Shown here piece after piece: positions 43,431 to 51,851 of a stretch of 64,000 nt of DNA. The position numbers and the translations under genes are program-made. The notes beneath the pieces were generated by a model. It was not told the origin of the DNA. It was given only the letters and a program-made list of their open reading frames with translations, and did no database searches. The DNA comes from Sphingopyxis sp. GW247-27LB (GTDB lineage: Bacteria > Pseudomonadota > Alphaproteobacteria > Sphingomonadales > Sphingomonadaceae): positions 327,232 through 391,231 of the forward strand of contig NZ_NIWD01000009.1 in assembly GCF_002277025.1 (NCBI RefSeq). The letters run 5' to 3'. How positions within the stretch are numbered: position 1 is the first letter of the stretch; each line of letters opens with the position of its first letter.

Positions 43431-45046
43431 TCGCTCACCCCTTCGGCCGCATATTGTTTGCGCAGCAGCTTCTTGTCGATTTTCCCGACGCTGGTCTTGG
43501 GCAGTTCCTCGCGCGTCGCCACCCGGTCGGGAAGCGCGAAGCGGCTCAATTTCCCGCTATGGACCATCGGATCGAGATGCGCACGCACCGCCGATAGCGG
43601 CACCGGCGCATCACCGCTGGGCACAATGACCGCAACTGGCCGCTCGCCCCAGCGATCATCGGGAACGGCGATCACGGCCACTTCGTCCACCTCGGCCATA
43701 TCCTGGATGAGATTTTCGAGCATCAACGACGAAATCCATTCGCCGCCGGTCTTGATCACATCTTTCAGTCGATCGCGGATCTGGACATATCCAAGCGTGT
43801 CGATGGTCGCGACATCCTGGGTGTGCATCCATCCGCCGCGCCACAGTTCGGCCGACGCTTCGGCATTGCCGCCATAGCTTTGGGTCAGCCAAGGCGCGCG
43901 GACCACCAGCTCCCCTTCGGCGACGCCATCGTGCGGCAGAAAATTCCCTGCGGTGTCGAGCAATCGTGCCTGAACGAGCGGAAAGGGCAGACCGGCCGAG
44001 CACAAGCGCGCTTCTGAATCCGCCGCGCCGGTCAACGGCCGCGACAGGGTCAGGTTGGGAGCCGCTTCGGAGAGGCCAAATCCAGCGAATACGTTGAGCC
44101 CGACGTCCCGGGCCTCGGTCAGCAGATTCTGGGTCAGCGCCGCTCCGCCGATCGCCATCGACCATCCGCCCAGGTCATCCCCACGCACCTTTGCTTCGTC
44201 GATCAACATCTGGAGAATGGTCGGCACACAGTGCGAGAAGGTGACGCCTTCACACTGTCGCAGGTCCAGCAACCGGGCAGGCTCATAGCGCCCCGGATAA
44301 ACCTGTTTCAGGCCCATCAGGGTTGCCGCATAGGGCATTCCCCACGCATGGCCGTGGAACATCGGCGTGATCGGCATATAGACATCGCCGAGCGCCATGC
44401 CGAACGGGGCCTGGCTGGCGAGCTTGATCGCGGTCGCCAGGGTATGGAGCACCAGTTGGCGGTGCGAGAAACTGACCGCTTTGGGCAGGCCGGTCGTCCC
44501 CGTGGTGTAAAAGGTGCTCGCGATGGCATCTTCATCGACAGGGTCAAAGCAATGCGGCCGCGACGCGGATATCAGACGTTCATAATCGCTGGCGGCGGGG
44601 TCCGCTCCGTCCGCCGCCGTGGTCACGATCCTGAAGTCACCCAGCTTGTCGCCAATCGACTCGACCATCCCGGCAAAATCGGGATGCACGATCAATATTT
44701 GTACCTGCGCGTGTTGCAGTGTGTAGAGAATCTCGTCCGCCGACAGGCGCACATTGACGGTATGCAGGACCGCACCGAGCATCGGCACCGCGAAATAGCA
44801 TTCCAGATAACGGTGGCTGTCCCAGTCGAGCATCGACACCGTGACACCGGGTTCCGCGCCAATTGCGCGCAAACCGGCGGCGAGCCGGGAAACCCGATCC
44901 GCGAAATCGCGGTAGCTGAAGCGCACATCACCGCGATAGACGATCTCCTGCGTCGCCGCGGTGGCCAGCGCGCTTTCCAGAAGCTGATCGATCGTCAAGG
45001 GATAACGATAGGCTTCGGCATTATCGTCGGCGTAGCGAAAGCTCAT
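43427..45046 (-). CDS. AMP-forming acyl-CoA synthetase/ligase
   Basis: This 539-residue ANL-superfamily enzyme has the P-loop-like motif YTTGTTGLPKA (residues 180-190), the A5 block FAGFGLSEAAPNLT, the core DRLKDVIKTGGEWIS and the catalytic Lys in KTSVGKIDKKLL. In block A7 the usual HTGD reads HTQD, a small change. It activates a carboxylic acid via an acyl-AMP to its CoA ester, in the manner of medium- or long-chain ligases. It lies in the P450 operon between an SDR and the MaoC gene, so it probably activates the product of oxidation by the P450 and SDRs. Confidence 0.93.
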   Translation of the reverse strand: MSFRYADDNAEAYRYPLTIDQLLESALATAATQEIVYRGDVRFSYRDFADRVSRLAAGLRAIGAEPGVTVSMLDWDSHRYLECYFAVPMLGAVLHTVNVRLSADEILYTLQHAQVQILIVHPDFAGMVESIGDKLGDFRIVTTAADGADPAASDYERLISASRPHCFDPVDEDAIASTFYTTGTTGLPKAVSFSHRQLVLHTLATAIKLASQAPFGMALGDVYMPITPMFHGHAWGMPYAATLMGLKQVYPGRYEPARLLDLRQCEGVTFSHCVPTILQMLIDEAKVRGDDLGGWSMAIGGAALTQNLLTEARDVGLNVFAGFGLSEAAPNLTLSRPLTGAADSEARLCSAGLPFPLVQARLLDTAGNFLPHDGVAEGELVVRAPWLTQSYGGNAEASAELWRGGWMHTQDVATIDTLGYVQIRDRLKDVIKTGGEWISSLMLENLIQDMAEVDEVAVIAVPDDRWGERPVAVIVPSGDAPVPLSAVRAHLDPMVHSGKLSRFALPDRVATREELPKTSVGKIDKKLLRKQYAAEGVSE

Positions 45047-45056
45047 GGCAGCACCA

Positions 45057-45851
45057 TCACAATACGGCCGTCATGCCGCCGTCCACGACAAGCGCATGAC
45101 CCGTGACATAACGCGACGCCTCCGACGCCAGAAACAGCGCCGGACCCGCTATATCGGTGGCGACGTCACCAAATCGGCCGAGCGGCAAGCGGGCCGTCTG
45201 CTCTTCCCGCGTGGCATCCAGCGTCGCTTGGGTCATGCGTGTCTCGAACCAGCCCGGAGCAAGCGCATTGACCCGCACACCGCGCCCGCCCCATTCGGCG
45301 GCAAGGGCGCGGGCGAGGTTGATTTGCGCCGCTTTCGATGCGTGATAAGCGGCGGTCTGTGCCGCACCGGGCGGCTGGGCGAACAGCCCCCCAACCGATG
45401 CCACCATGATGACGGACCCCGTCGTGCGCGGCAGCATGCAATGCGTCGCCACCGCCTGGGTCAGCGCCCAGGTCCCGTTCAGATTGACGTCGATCACTTT
45501 GCGCCAGCGGTCCATGACCACTGTTTCTGCGGCTTCGCCCCAGGTAGCGCCAGCATTGTTGACCAGCACATCGATCGGACCCAGGGCGTCCGCAACCTGC
45601 GTGACGAGGGGGGCCGCCTCCGCTTCGCATCCCACGTCGTTCTGACAGGCGAAGGTGTCGATCCCGCGCGCGCAAAGTTCGGCTTGGGCATGTTCGAGTT
45701 CGTCGGCCTTGCGCGCCGTGATCGCCACTCGCGCGCCCGCTTCGCCCAGCGCCTTGGCGATGGCAAAGCCGATTCCGCGCGACCCGCCGGTGACCAGACA
45801 AACCTTGCCGGTCATGTCGAACAGGCCGGGAACGGTTGGCTCAGAAGGCAA
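45057..45851 (-). CDS. Short-chain dehydrogenase/reductase
   Basis: This 264-residue classical SDR has TGGSRGIG with VAITARK (Arg suits NADP), NNAGATWGE, Ser in IMVASVGGLFAQ, Tyr and Lys in YHASKAA, and VTGHALVVDGG. The TTG start at 45851 is chosen because GGAGG lies five bases upstream; the next ATG (45815) has no ribosome binding site. It overlaps the stop of the preceding SDR by 11 bases, so the two are coupled. It probably oxidises an alcohol formed by the P450. Confidence 0.88.
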   Translation of the reverse strand: MPSEPTVPGLFDMTGKVCLVTGGSRGIGFAIAKALGEAGARVAITARKADELEHAQAELCARGIDTFACQNDVGCEAEAAPLVTQVADALGPIDVLVNNAGATWGEAAETVVMDRWRKVIDVNLNGTWALTQAVATHCMLPRTTGSVIMVASVGGLFAQPPGAAQTAAYHASKAAQINLARALAAEWGGRGVRVNALAPGWFETRMTQATLDATREEQTARLPLGRFGDVATDIAGPALFLASEASRYVTGHALVVDGGMTAVL

Positions 45852-46572
45852 GCGCGCCTCCGTCGATGGGGATTGCGACTCCGTTCATGTGCCTGGCTTC
45901 GTCGCTCACCAGAAAAGCGGCGAGATTCCCCACATCTTCGGGACGCCCTGGCGGTGGCTTCAACCGGTCGCGCCCCCGGTTCGCGAGCGCCCGCGGCGTA
46001 AATTGGATGCTTGCGGAACCGATCGATCCCGCAATATTGCCGGGGCAAAGCGCATAAGCGCGAATGCCTTCGGGTCCAAGCGACGCCGCGATATTCTGCG
46101 CCATGCCAACCATCGCCCATTTTGCCGACGTATAGGCGATGCCTGTGCGTCCACCCCGAAGACCGGCGACCGATGACATGAACAACATCACACCGCCGCC
46201 CTTGGCGAGCATGCCCGGGACCACGGCCCGCGAAAGTTCGAATGCCGATCCCAGATGAAGCGTCAACACCCGGTTCCACGTATCCGACGAGATTTCATCG
46301 AGCGCCGCGCCGCCGTCCGAGATGCCCGCATTGACCGACAGAATATCGATATCGCTGGCCAAATCGGCCACCGCAGCGATGCCGTCGGGTGTCGAAAGAT
46401 CGGCCGCGATGCCAGTCGCGCCCGGGACATCTTTGGCGAGCTGGTCAACCCGCCATTGGTCGAAATCGGTCGCAACGATCATCGCGCCTTCGGCCGCAAG
46501 CCTAGACGCGATCGCACCCCCGATGGCGCCACCGGCGCCGGTTACGAGCGCCCTTTTTCCCTGCAGTCTCAT
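45841..46572 (-). CDS. Short-chain dehydrogenase/reductase
   Basis: This 243-residue SDR starts at ATG 46572 (MRLQGKRALVTG), overlapping the ferredoxin stop by four bases (ATGA). It has TGAGGAIGG with MIVATDF (Asp suits NAD), a non-standard SVNAGISDGG in place of NNAG, Ser in FMSSVAGLRGG, and Tyr and Lys in YTSAKWA. It is one of two adjacent, quite different SDRs; the pair may act on successive alcohols or opposite stereoisomers. Confidence 0.88.
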   Translation of the reverse strand: MRLQGKRALVTGAGGAIGGAIASRLAAEGAMIVATDFDQWRVDQLAKDVPGATGIAADLSTPDGIAAVADLASDIDILSVNAGISDGGAALDEISSDTWNRVLTLHLGSAFELSRAVVPGMLAKGGGVMLFMSSVAGLRGGRTGIAYTSAKWAMVGMAQNIAASLGPEGIRAYALCPGNIAGSIGSASIQFTPRALANRGRDRLKPPPGRPEDVGNLAAFLVSDEARHMNGVAIPIDGGALAF

Positions 46573-46889
46573 GCCGCGACCGCTCCGCGCTCGATCAACA
46601 AATCGTCGCCATCGACGGCCACGGTAAAGGTTTCGATGGGTTCTTCGGCGGGATAGGACAGCGCCTCGCCAGTTTCCATGCTGAACATCGCATGATGGCG
46701 CGGGCATTCGATCTGGCATCCATCGAGCCAGCCTTCGCTCAGCGACTGATCCTCGTGCGAGCATGTGTCAGCAACGGCCAGGAACCGGCCTGACTCGACA
46801 TGCGCAACACAGATAGGGAAACCATCGATTTCAAAGCGTTGCAGCTCGCCGCGCGGCAGCTTTGCCGCGCCCGCCAAACGTTCCGCCAT
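46569..46889 (-). CDS. Rieske-type [2Fe-2S] ferredoxin
   Basis: This 106-residue soluble protein carries both Rieske cluster ligand pairs: C43 and H45 in CSHEDQS, and C62 and H65 in CPRHHAMF. It has no membrane segment. It lies 37 bases after the P450 gene and is the most likely electron donor or intermediate for it. A reductase partner is not present in the window and must be encoded elsewhere. Confidence 0.92.
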   Translation of the reverse strand: MAERLAGAAKLPRGELQRFEIDGFPICVAHVESGRFLAVADTCSHEDQSLSEGWLDGCQIECPRHHAMFSMETGEALSYPAEEPIETFTVAVDGDDLLIERGAVAA

Positions 46890-46926
46890 CCTAACTCCTC
46901 TTATTCTCGTGTTCGTGCGGCTTGGT

Positions 46927-48210
46927 TCAGTGACTCAATTCGGTGGCCAGTTCGGCGGACGTCACCGGCTTGCCGGTCAGGCGGACCCGATATTCGGGGC
47001 GGCCAAATTCGTGCCGACCGCGCGCGCCGTCGAGATCGAATGCCGCATTTTTTTCGTCGAGCGGCCGAACCCCGGCATCGAGCAGTTTCTTGAGAAGATA
47101 GACCAGCGTGCCATCGATACCGCCCGAGCCGATGACGAGCGGCATGCCCCAGCACATGTGAGTGCCCTGCCCGAAGGCGAGGCCAAAGCGGCTTATTTTC
47201 TTGGGCGACGGACGATCCGGGTTGAATTCGCCCGCATCATCGCCGAATATCGCGGGATCGGCGCTGGCTTCGCCCGATCGCAGCATTGCCACCGTTCCTT
47301 CCGGCAAGACACCACCGCTCGGCAAATCGATATTCTCCATCGCCAGCCGCGAAAGACCGGGCACAACCGGATGGAGGCGCAGCGATTCCTGCGCCAGGCG
47401 CAGAACAAAATTCTCGTTGAGAAGATCGTCGGCGCGACCGGGATTGCGTTTGAGCCAGGCGAATATTTCCTGCAACGCCCAGACCAGCGAATTCGTCGTG
47501 GTATGTACGGCGGCGCCCATGAGCAAAAGCGCGTCGCGCTCGACCTGCGTCGGATCATTCCAGGCCGGGTCGATCTTCTGTGCGGCAAGCATCAGAAAAT
47601 CCATTGGCAAGTCGGTGGCGTCGATCTCACCCGCCTCAGCCCGTCGCGCGAGGACCTCACGGCGGAGCAGAGCGGGCTTGTGGAACATCTCGATGATGGC
47701 CTGCTTCGCCTCGAGGCCTGCAACATGGGCGGGATCCGTTTCGTCAATGCCACCCGAAATGACCTTGAGCACCGATGGACGGCCCGCGATCATCACCTGT
47801 GACATTTCAAACAACTTGCTTGCGCCGTCAGGGGTCGTGCCGGCGTCATAGCCGGCGACAGCAGCGGCGAGTTGCTGACTAATCCTCCGCCCCCAAGTGA
47901 CAACTTCTATTTCGGCGCCATCCGGCCCCGCTTCGGCGAGCAGCCTGTCGAGAGCGGCGTCGGCGGTAGGGTAGAGCCATTTCGCGCGGAACACAGCATG
48001 CCCGCGCCGCGCGAGCAACACACCCAGCGCCTTGCGGCGGCGGGCATGCTCTTCGCCGTCGAGCCGGATCACCGTACCCAAATGGTAATGTTCGTCCCCC
48101 TTTCCGCCAATTTGGACGGACGTATGAGGACAGCGCCACACGGTGGTCACATCGTCAAAACGCGTCAGATCCACCATTGGATGTTCTCCAGCGCTGCCGT
48201 AATCACTCAT
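46927..48210 (-). CDS. Cytochrome P450
   Basis: This 427-residue bacterial class-I-type P450 starts at ATG 48210 (MSDYGSAGEH), with GAGGG 12 bases upstream. The heme-thiolate motif FGQGTHMCWG places the ligand at Cys353, and the K-helix ExxR is ESLR at 275-278. In helix I the conserved acid-threonine pair reads AAVHTT, with His236 where Asp or Glu normally relays protons. This may change oxygen activation. It lacks a membrane anchor. It is the first gene of an eight-gene operon with the Rieske ferredoxin, two SDRs and a CoA ligase, which suggests hydroxylation of an alkyl or alicyclic carbon followed by oxidation to an acid and CoA activation. Confidence 0.94.
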   Translation of the reverse strand: MSDYGSAGEHPMVDLTRFDDVTTVWRCPHTSVQIGGKGDEHYHLGTVIRLDGEEHARRRKALGVLLARRGHAVFRAKWLYPTADAALDRLLAEAGPDGAEIEVVTWGRRISQQLAAAVAGYDAGTTPDGASKLFEMSQVMIAGRPSVLKVISGGIDETDPAHVAGLEAKQAIIEMFHKPALLRREVLARRAEAGEIDATDLPMDFLMLAAQKIDPAWNDPTQVERDALLLMGAAVHTTTNSLVWALQEIFAWLKRNPGRADDLLNENFVLRLAQESLRLHPVVPGLSRLAMENIDLPSGGVLPEGTVAMLRSGEASADPAIFGDDAGEFNPDRPSPKKISRFGLAFGQGTHMCWGMPLVIGSGGIDGTLVYLLKKLLDAGVRPLDEKNAAFDLDGARGRHEFGRPEYRVRLTGKPVTSAELATELSH

Positions 48211-48301
48211 AGCTTCAGAATTCCCTCTCAACTCGCGCAGGCCCGGATGAAGCCAAAGCTTCGCGCTATTTCATCTGATGATGACCGGTCGGCAGAAAAA
48301 A

Positions 48302-48327
48302 GTCAAACAAGTTTGTTTTCGTTTGAC
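48302..48327. promoter_or_regulatory. Inverted repeat between P450 and acyl-CoA dehydrogenase genes
   Basis: GTCAAAC (48302-48308) and GTTTGAC (48321-48327) are perfect 7-base arms, and inside them AAACAAGTTTGTTT forms a second palindrome. The site lies in the 282-base divergent region and overlaps a TTGACA box on the plus strand (48323-48328). It fits a TetR- or GntR-type repressor site controlling both operons. Confidence 0.5.
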
Positions 48328-48492
48328 ATAGTGGCGATATGCTGCGACCTCGCCGAGAGCGGCAGACAGCAATCAATAGGGACGATGGCGCGCCGCCCAT
48401 TGCCGCAAATTGGTGCACAATGAAAATGGCGGACGGGCGGGGAGCGGCAGTCCGCGAGCCGAGGACCGCGAAAGAAAGAGTGGGCCAAAACC

Positions 48493-50283
48493 TTGTCTTA
48501 CATTGTAAATCGCCGCGATCTGGATTTTCTTATGTGGGAAATGCTGGATTTCCAGCGGCTTCTATCCTACCCGCGCTACCTCTCCTACGACCGCCCCACC
48601 ATCGCGGCGATACTCGATGCGGCGCAAGCGATCGCGGAGGAGAAATATCTTCCCTGCGCGGCAATGCTTGACGCCAACGAACCCGTCATGCGCGACGGGA
48701 AAGTCGCAATGCCACGAGAGGTTGGCGAAGCACTCGCGGCATATGCGGACGCTGGCCTGTTTGGCGCGGCCTTCGACAAGGCGCTCGGCGGATCGCAGAT
48801 GCCGCATCTTGTCAACATCGCCGTCAATGGCATGTTCGCCTGTGCCAATCTCGGCATCGCCAATTACGCTTTTTTGACGATCGCCAACGCCAATATGCTC
48901 GATAGATTTGGCTCCGACGAACAAAAGCGTCTCTATCTTCCGCCCATGCTCGAAGGCCGCTGGTTTGGCACGATGTGCCTATCGGAACCCGAAGCGGGGT
49001 CGTCACTTTCGGACATCCGGACACGCGCCGAGCCGTTGGGCGACGGCAACTATCGCCTGGTCGGAAGCAAGATGTGGATTTCGGGAGGCGATCAGGAAAT
49101 CAGCGCGAACATCGTGCATATGGTTCTAGCCAAGATTCCGGGCGGCCCGGCAGGCGTAAAAGGCATCTCCCTATTCCTGGTGCCAAAATTTCGCGTGAAC
49201 GACGATGGCTCGATCGGCGCGTGGAACAATATTGCGCTGGCCGGGCTAAACCACAAAATGGGTCATCGCGGCACGACCAACTGCCTTCTCAATCTCGGGG
49301 AAGGCGGAGATTGCCTAGGCACGCTGGTAGGGGAGCCGCATGCGGGCCTGAAACATATGTTCCATATGATGAACGAGGCCCGCCTTCTGGTTGGCCATGG
49401 TTCAGTCATGTCAGGCCAGGCGGGCTTTCTCTACTCGCTCGATTATGCGCGTTCGCGGGTTCAGGGTCGCCAGCCCGGAAACAAGGACCCGCTGTCTCCG
49501 CAGATACCGATTATCGAGCATGCCGACGTAAAGCGAATGTTGATGGCACAAAAGGTCGCAGTCGAAGGTGGCCTGGCGCTCTGCGCCTATTGCGCGCTCC
49601 TCGTCGATATCGAAAAGACTGCCGAAAACCCGGCCGAACGGGAAAAGGCGCATCTCCTGCTCGAATTGCTGACACCGATCGCCAAGTCCTGGCCATCCGA
49701 ACATTGCCTAGAAGCGAACAAACTCGCCATCCAGGTGCTCGGCGGTTACGGCTATAGCAGAGAATATCCGGTCGAGCGTTTCTATCGCGACAATCGACTC
49801 AACCATATTCACGAAGGAACGTTCGCGGTCCATGGTCTCGACCTGCTCGGCCGGAAAGTGGGAATGCAGGACGGCGAGGCGCTCGCGGAGCTCGTCGGTC
49901 GGATCGAACAAACGCTCAAGTCCGCCCATGCTCATGGCGGATTCGATTTCGAGGCTGCGGCGTTGCGGGTCGCACTCGATGCCGTTCTCGATGCGACACG
50001 GGCAGCCCTCGAATGCCCGAGTCCCGATTTGGCGCTCGCAAACGCAACCCTGTATCTCGATGCTTTCGGCCAGACGGTAATCGCATGGATATGGCTTTGG
50101 CAGGCCCTTGTCGCCGATGCCGCTCCGAACTCGCACGCCGATGCCTTCTATGCCGGAAAGCACGCTGCATGCCGCTATTTCTTTCGGTACGAACTCCCCC
50201 ATGTTCATGCCCAACTGAGTGTCGTGCGCAGCCTTGATGAGACCTGCCTCGCCCTGCGAGCGGAACAGTTCCTCGGGTTTTGA
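48493..50283 (+). CDS. Large acyl-CoA dehydrogenase (about 600 residues)
   Basis: This 596-residue enzyme starts at TTG 48493 (MSYIVNRRDLDFLMWEML, the usual N-terminus of this group). Besides the standard core (CLSEPEAGSSLSDIRTRA, SKMWISGGDQEI) it has a long insertion with LNHKMGHRGTTNCLLNLGE and a C-terminal extra helical domain (about 470-596), as in DmdC and FadE5-type dehydrogenases. These act on aliphatic or methylthio-acyl-CoAs. It diverges from the P450 operon and converges with cofC, whose stop is 58 bases away. Confidence 0.93.
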   Translation: MSYIVNRRDLDFLMWEMLDFQRLLSYPRYLSYDRPTIAAILDAAQAIAEEKYLPCAAMLDANEPVMRDGKVAMPREVGEALAAYADAGLFGAAFDKALGGSQMPHLVNIAVNGMFACANLGIANYAFLTIANANMLDRFGSDEQKRLYLPPMLEGRWFGTMCLSEPEAGSSLSDIRTRAEPLGDGNYRLVGSKMWISGGDQEISANIVHMVLAKIPGGPAGVKGISLFLVPKFRVNDDGSIGAWNNIALAGLNHKMGHRGTTNCLLNLGEGGDCLGTLVGEPHAGLKHMFHMMNEARLLVGHGSVMSGQAGFLYSLDYARSRVQGRQPGNKDPLSPQIPIIEHADVKRMLMAQKVAVEGGLALCAYCALLVDIEKTAENPAEREKAHLLLELLTPIAKSWPSEHCLEANKLAIQVLGGYGYSREYPVERFYRDNRLNHIHEGTFAVHGLDLLGRKVGMQDGEALAELVGRIEQTLKSAHAHGGFDFEAAALRVALDAVLDATRAALECPSPDLALANATLYLDAFGQTVIAWIWLWQALVADAAPNSHADAFYAGKHAACRYFFRYELPHVHAQLSVVRSLDETCLALRAEQFLGF

Positions 50284-50341
50284 GACTCATGCTCGCGGTG
50301 ACGATCGGCGGGCGGAATGTCAAAAATTTGGCTGGCCCTTT

Positions 50342-50941
50342 TTAGAGGAGAGCCAGTCGCGGTTTAATTCTGCCAACGGCATCAAGATCGTCGGGGCTGT
50401 CGACATCCATCGCAAGTCCTTGGCGCACCACGATCGCGATTGATCCCGGCACCTCGATGTGAAGGCGCATGCTTTCTTCGCCAAAGGCAAAGGGAAACGG
50501 CCCTGGTTCGAACAGGGCCAGAGCGTTGGTCCCGCATCCGTGCCGGTCGGGTGCCAGCGAACGTCCAGTGCGCTCCGCTGTCGCCAGAAGCGCGATCACC
50601 TCCCGCACATCGAGTAATGGGAGGTCGCCATGGATGACGAGCAATGGCGTTATCGGATCGTCCGCGCGGAAAGCTTGGAGTTCGCCATTCAACCCTCGCC
50701 CCTGGTCGGGGCGCCAGGCGAAGCGCACACGCGTGCGCGGCGACAGAATCACGATCCGGTCGATCGCAGGAATGAGAGACAGGCACTTCAGCACATGATC
50801 GGCCATGGCATCGCTGAGGGTGCAGCGTTGCTCCAGCGAAAGACGGTCCGCGAGGCGCGACTTGCGCTCGTCGCCCCCCTTCAGCGGAACGAGCGCGGTC
50901 CAGCGCGCGGTAGCGACGGGTTCATCCGCGCGCAATGTCAT
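50342..50941 (-). CDS. cofC: 2-phospho-L-lactate (or related) guanylyltransferase CofC
   Basis: This 199-residue nucleotidyltransferase starts at ATG 50941, overlapping the cofD stop by 20 bases. It has the CofC pattern: TALVPLKGGDERKSRLADRLS at the N-terminus, LLVIHGDLPLLDVREV (metal-binding Asp), and DRHGCGTNALALFEPG. It loads GMP onto 2-phospholactate, phosphoenolpyruvate or 3-phosphoglycerate, depending on the organism, to make the side-chain donor of F420. Which acid is used here cannot be read by eye. It is the last gene of the cofE-cofD-cofC operon. Confidence 0.92.
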   Translation of the reverse strand: MTLRADEPVATARWTALVPLKGGDERKSRLADRLSLEQRCTLSDAMADHVLKCLSLIPAIDRIVILSPRTRVRFAWRPDQGRGLNGELQAFRADDPITPLLVIHGDLPLLDVREVIALLATAERTGRSLAPDRHGCGTNALALFEPGPFPFAFGEESMRLHIEVPGSIAIVVRQGLAMDVDSPDDLDAVGRIKPRLALL

Positions 50942-51851
50942 CAGCAAGAGCCAACGCTGCTTGGGCCACGCGCGCGCGATCATCGACCGAACGCATCAGC
51001 GTCGCTGTCCGCATGACTGCCAGGCCCTCTGGCGCATCGTCACCGTCATCAATCAGCAGGCCATCAATCAAACCTGCATAATGGGCGGCAATCGAAGCAT
51101 TGTCGACCACGATCTCCATCTCCCGCATGAGCTTTGTCGTCGGCCCCTTCACCGCCTTGCCGCCGATGATCGGAGACACTGCGATGACGGGAGCCGATGA
51201 ACTGATTAAGGCATCGCCAATGCCCGGAATCGCCAATATGGGATCCACCGAAAGATACGGGTTGGAGGGCGCAATCAGAATCGCATCGGCATCGGCGATG
51301 GCCGCCGTCACGCCCGGTGCCGGTTTGGCCACGTCGGCGCCCCGAAAGACGATTCGCCTTACTTCGGGTACGCAGCGGCGTTCGACGAAATAGCGCTGGA
51401 ATTCGAGCATGCCCTCGTCGGTTTCCAGACATGTCGCCACCGGGTCGTCGCTCATCGGCAAAATCGTACATCCAATACCGAACCGGGTCGCGAAATCCCG
51501 CGTTATCCCGGTCAGTGCTCCGCCCCGCGCAAGATGCATGGACCGCAGTACATGGAGGGCCAGATCGCCATCTCCTAGCGCAAACCAATCCTCTCCACCC
51601 AGTTCTCTGAGCGCCGCCATAAACGCCCAGCTTTCGCCTTCCCGTCCCCAGCCTTGCGTCCGATTTGCCTTACCCGACAGGGTGTAAAGCAGCGTGTCAA
51701 CATCGGGCGAGACATACAGGCCCAGATGCCTGAAATCGTCACCCGTGTTGACGATGACGACGATATCCGCCGAAGGCAGAATCTGAGCCAAGCCAGATAC
51801 AAGCTTGGCGCCACCGACTCCGCCGGTCAACACCGCAACCCGCCGACTCAT
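50922..51851 (-). CDS. cofD: 2-phospho-L-lactate transferase CofD
   Basis: This 309-residue protein has the CofD signature: VAVLTGGVGGAKLVSGLAQ at the N-terminus, NTGDDFRHLGLYVSPDVDTLLYTL, APSNPYLSVDPILAIPG and SPIIGGKAVKGPTTKLM. It transfers the phosphoacid moiety from the CofC product to FO, giving F420-0 or its dehydro or glyceryl analogue. It is coupled to cofE by a 4-base overlap (ATGA). Together with fbiC at 4.6 kb and its two neighbours it makes the pathway essentially complete. Confidence 0.96.
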   Translation of the reverse strand: MSRRVAVLTGGVGGAKLVSGLAQILPSADIVVIVNTGDDFRHLGLYVSPDVDTLLYTLSGKANRTQGWGREGESWAFMAALRELGGEDWFALGDGDLALHVLRSMHLARGGALTGITRDFATRFGIGCTILPMSDDPVATCLETDEGMLEFQRYFVERRCVPEVRRIVFRGADVAKPAPGVTAAIADADAILIAPSNPYLSVDPILAIPGIGDALISSSAPVIAVSPIIGGKAVKGPTTKLMREMEIVVDNASIAAHYAGLIDGLLIDDGDDAPEGLAVMRTATLMRSVDDRARVAQAALALADDIARG

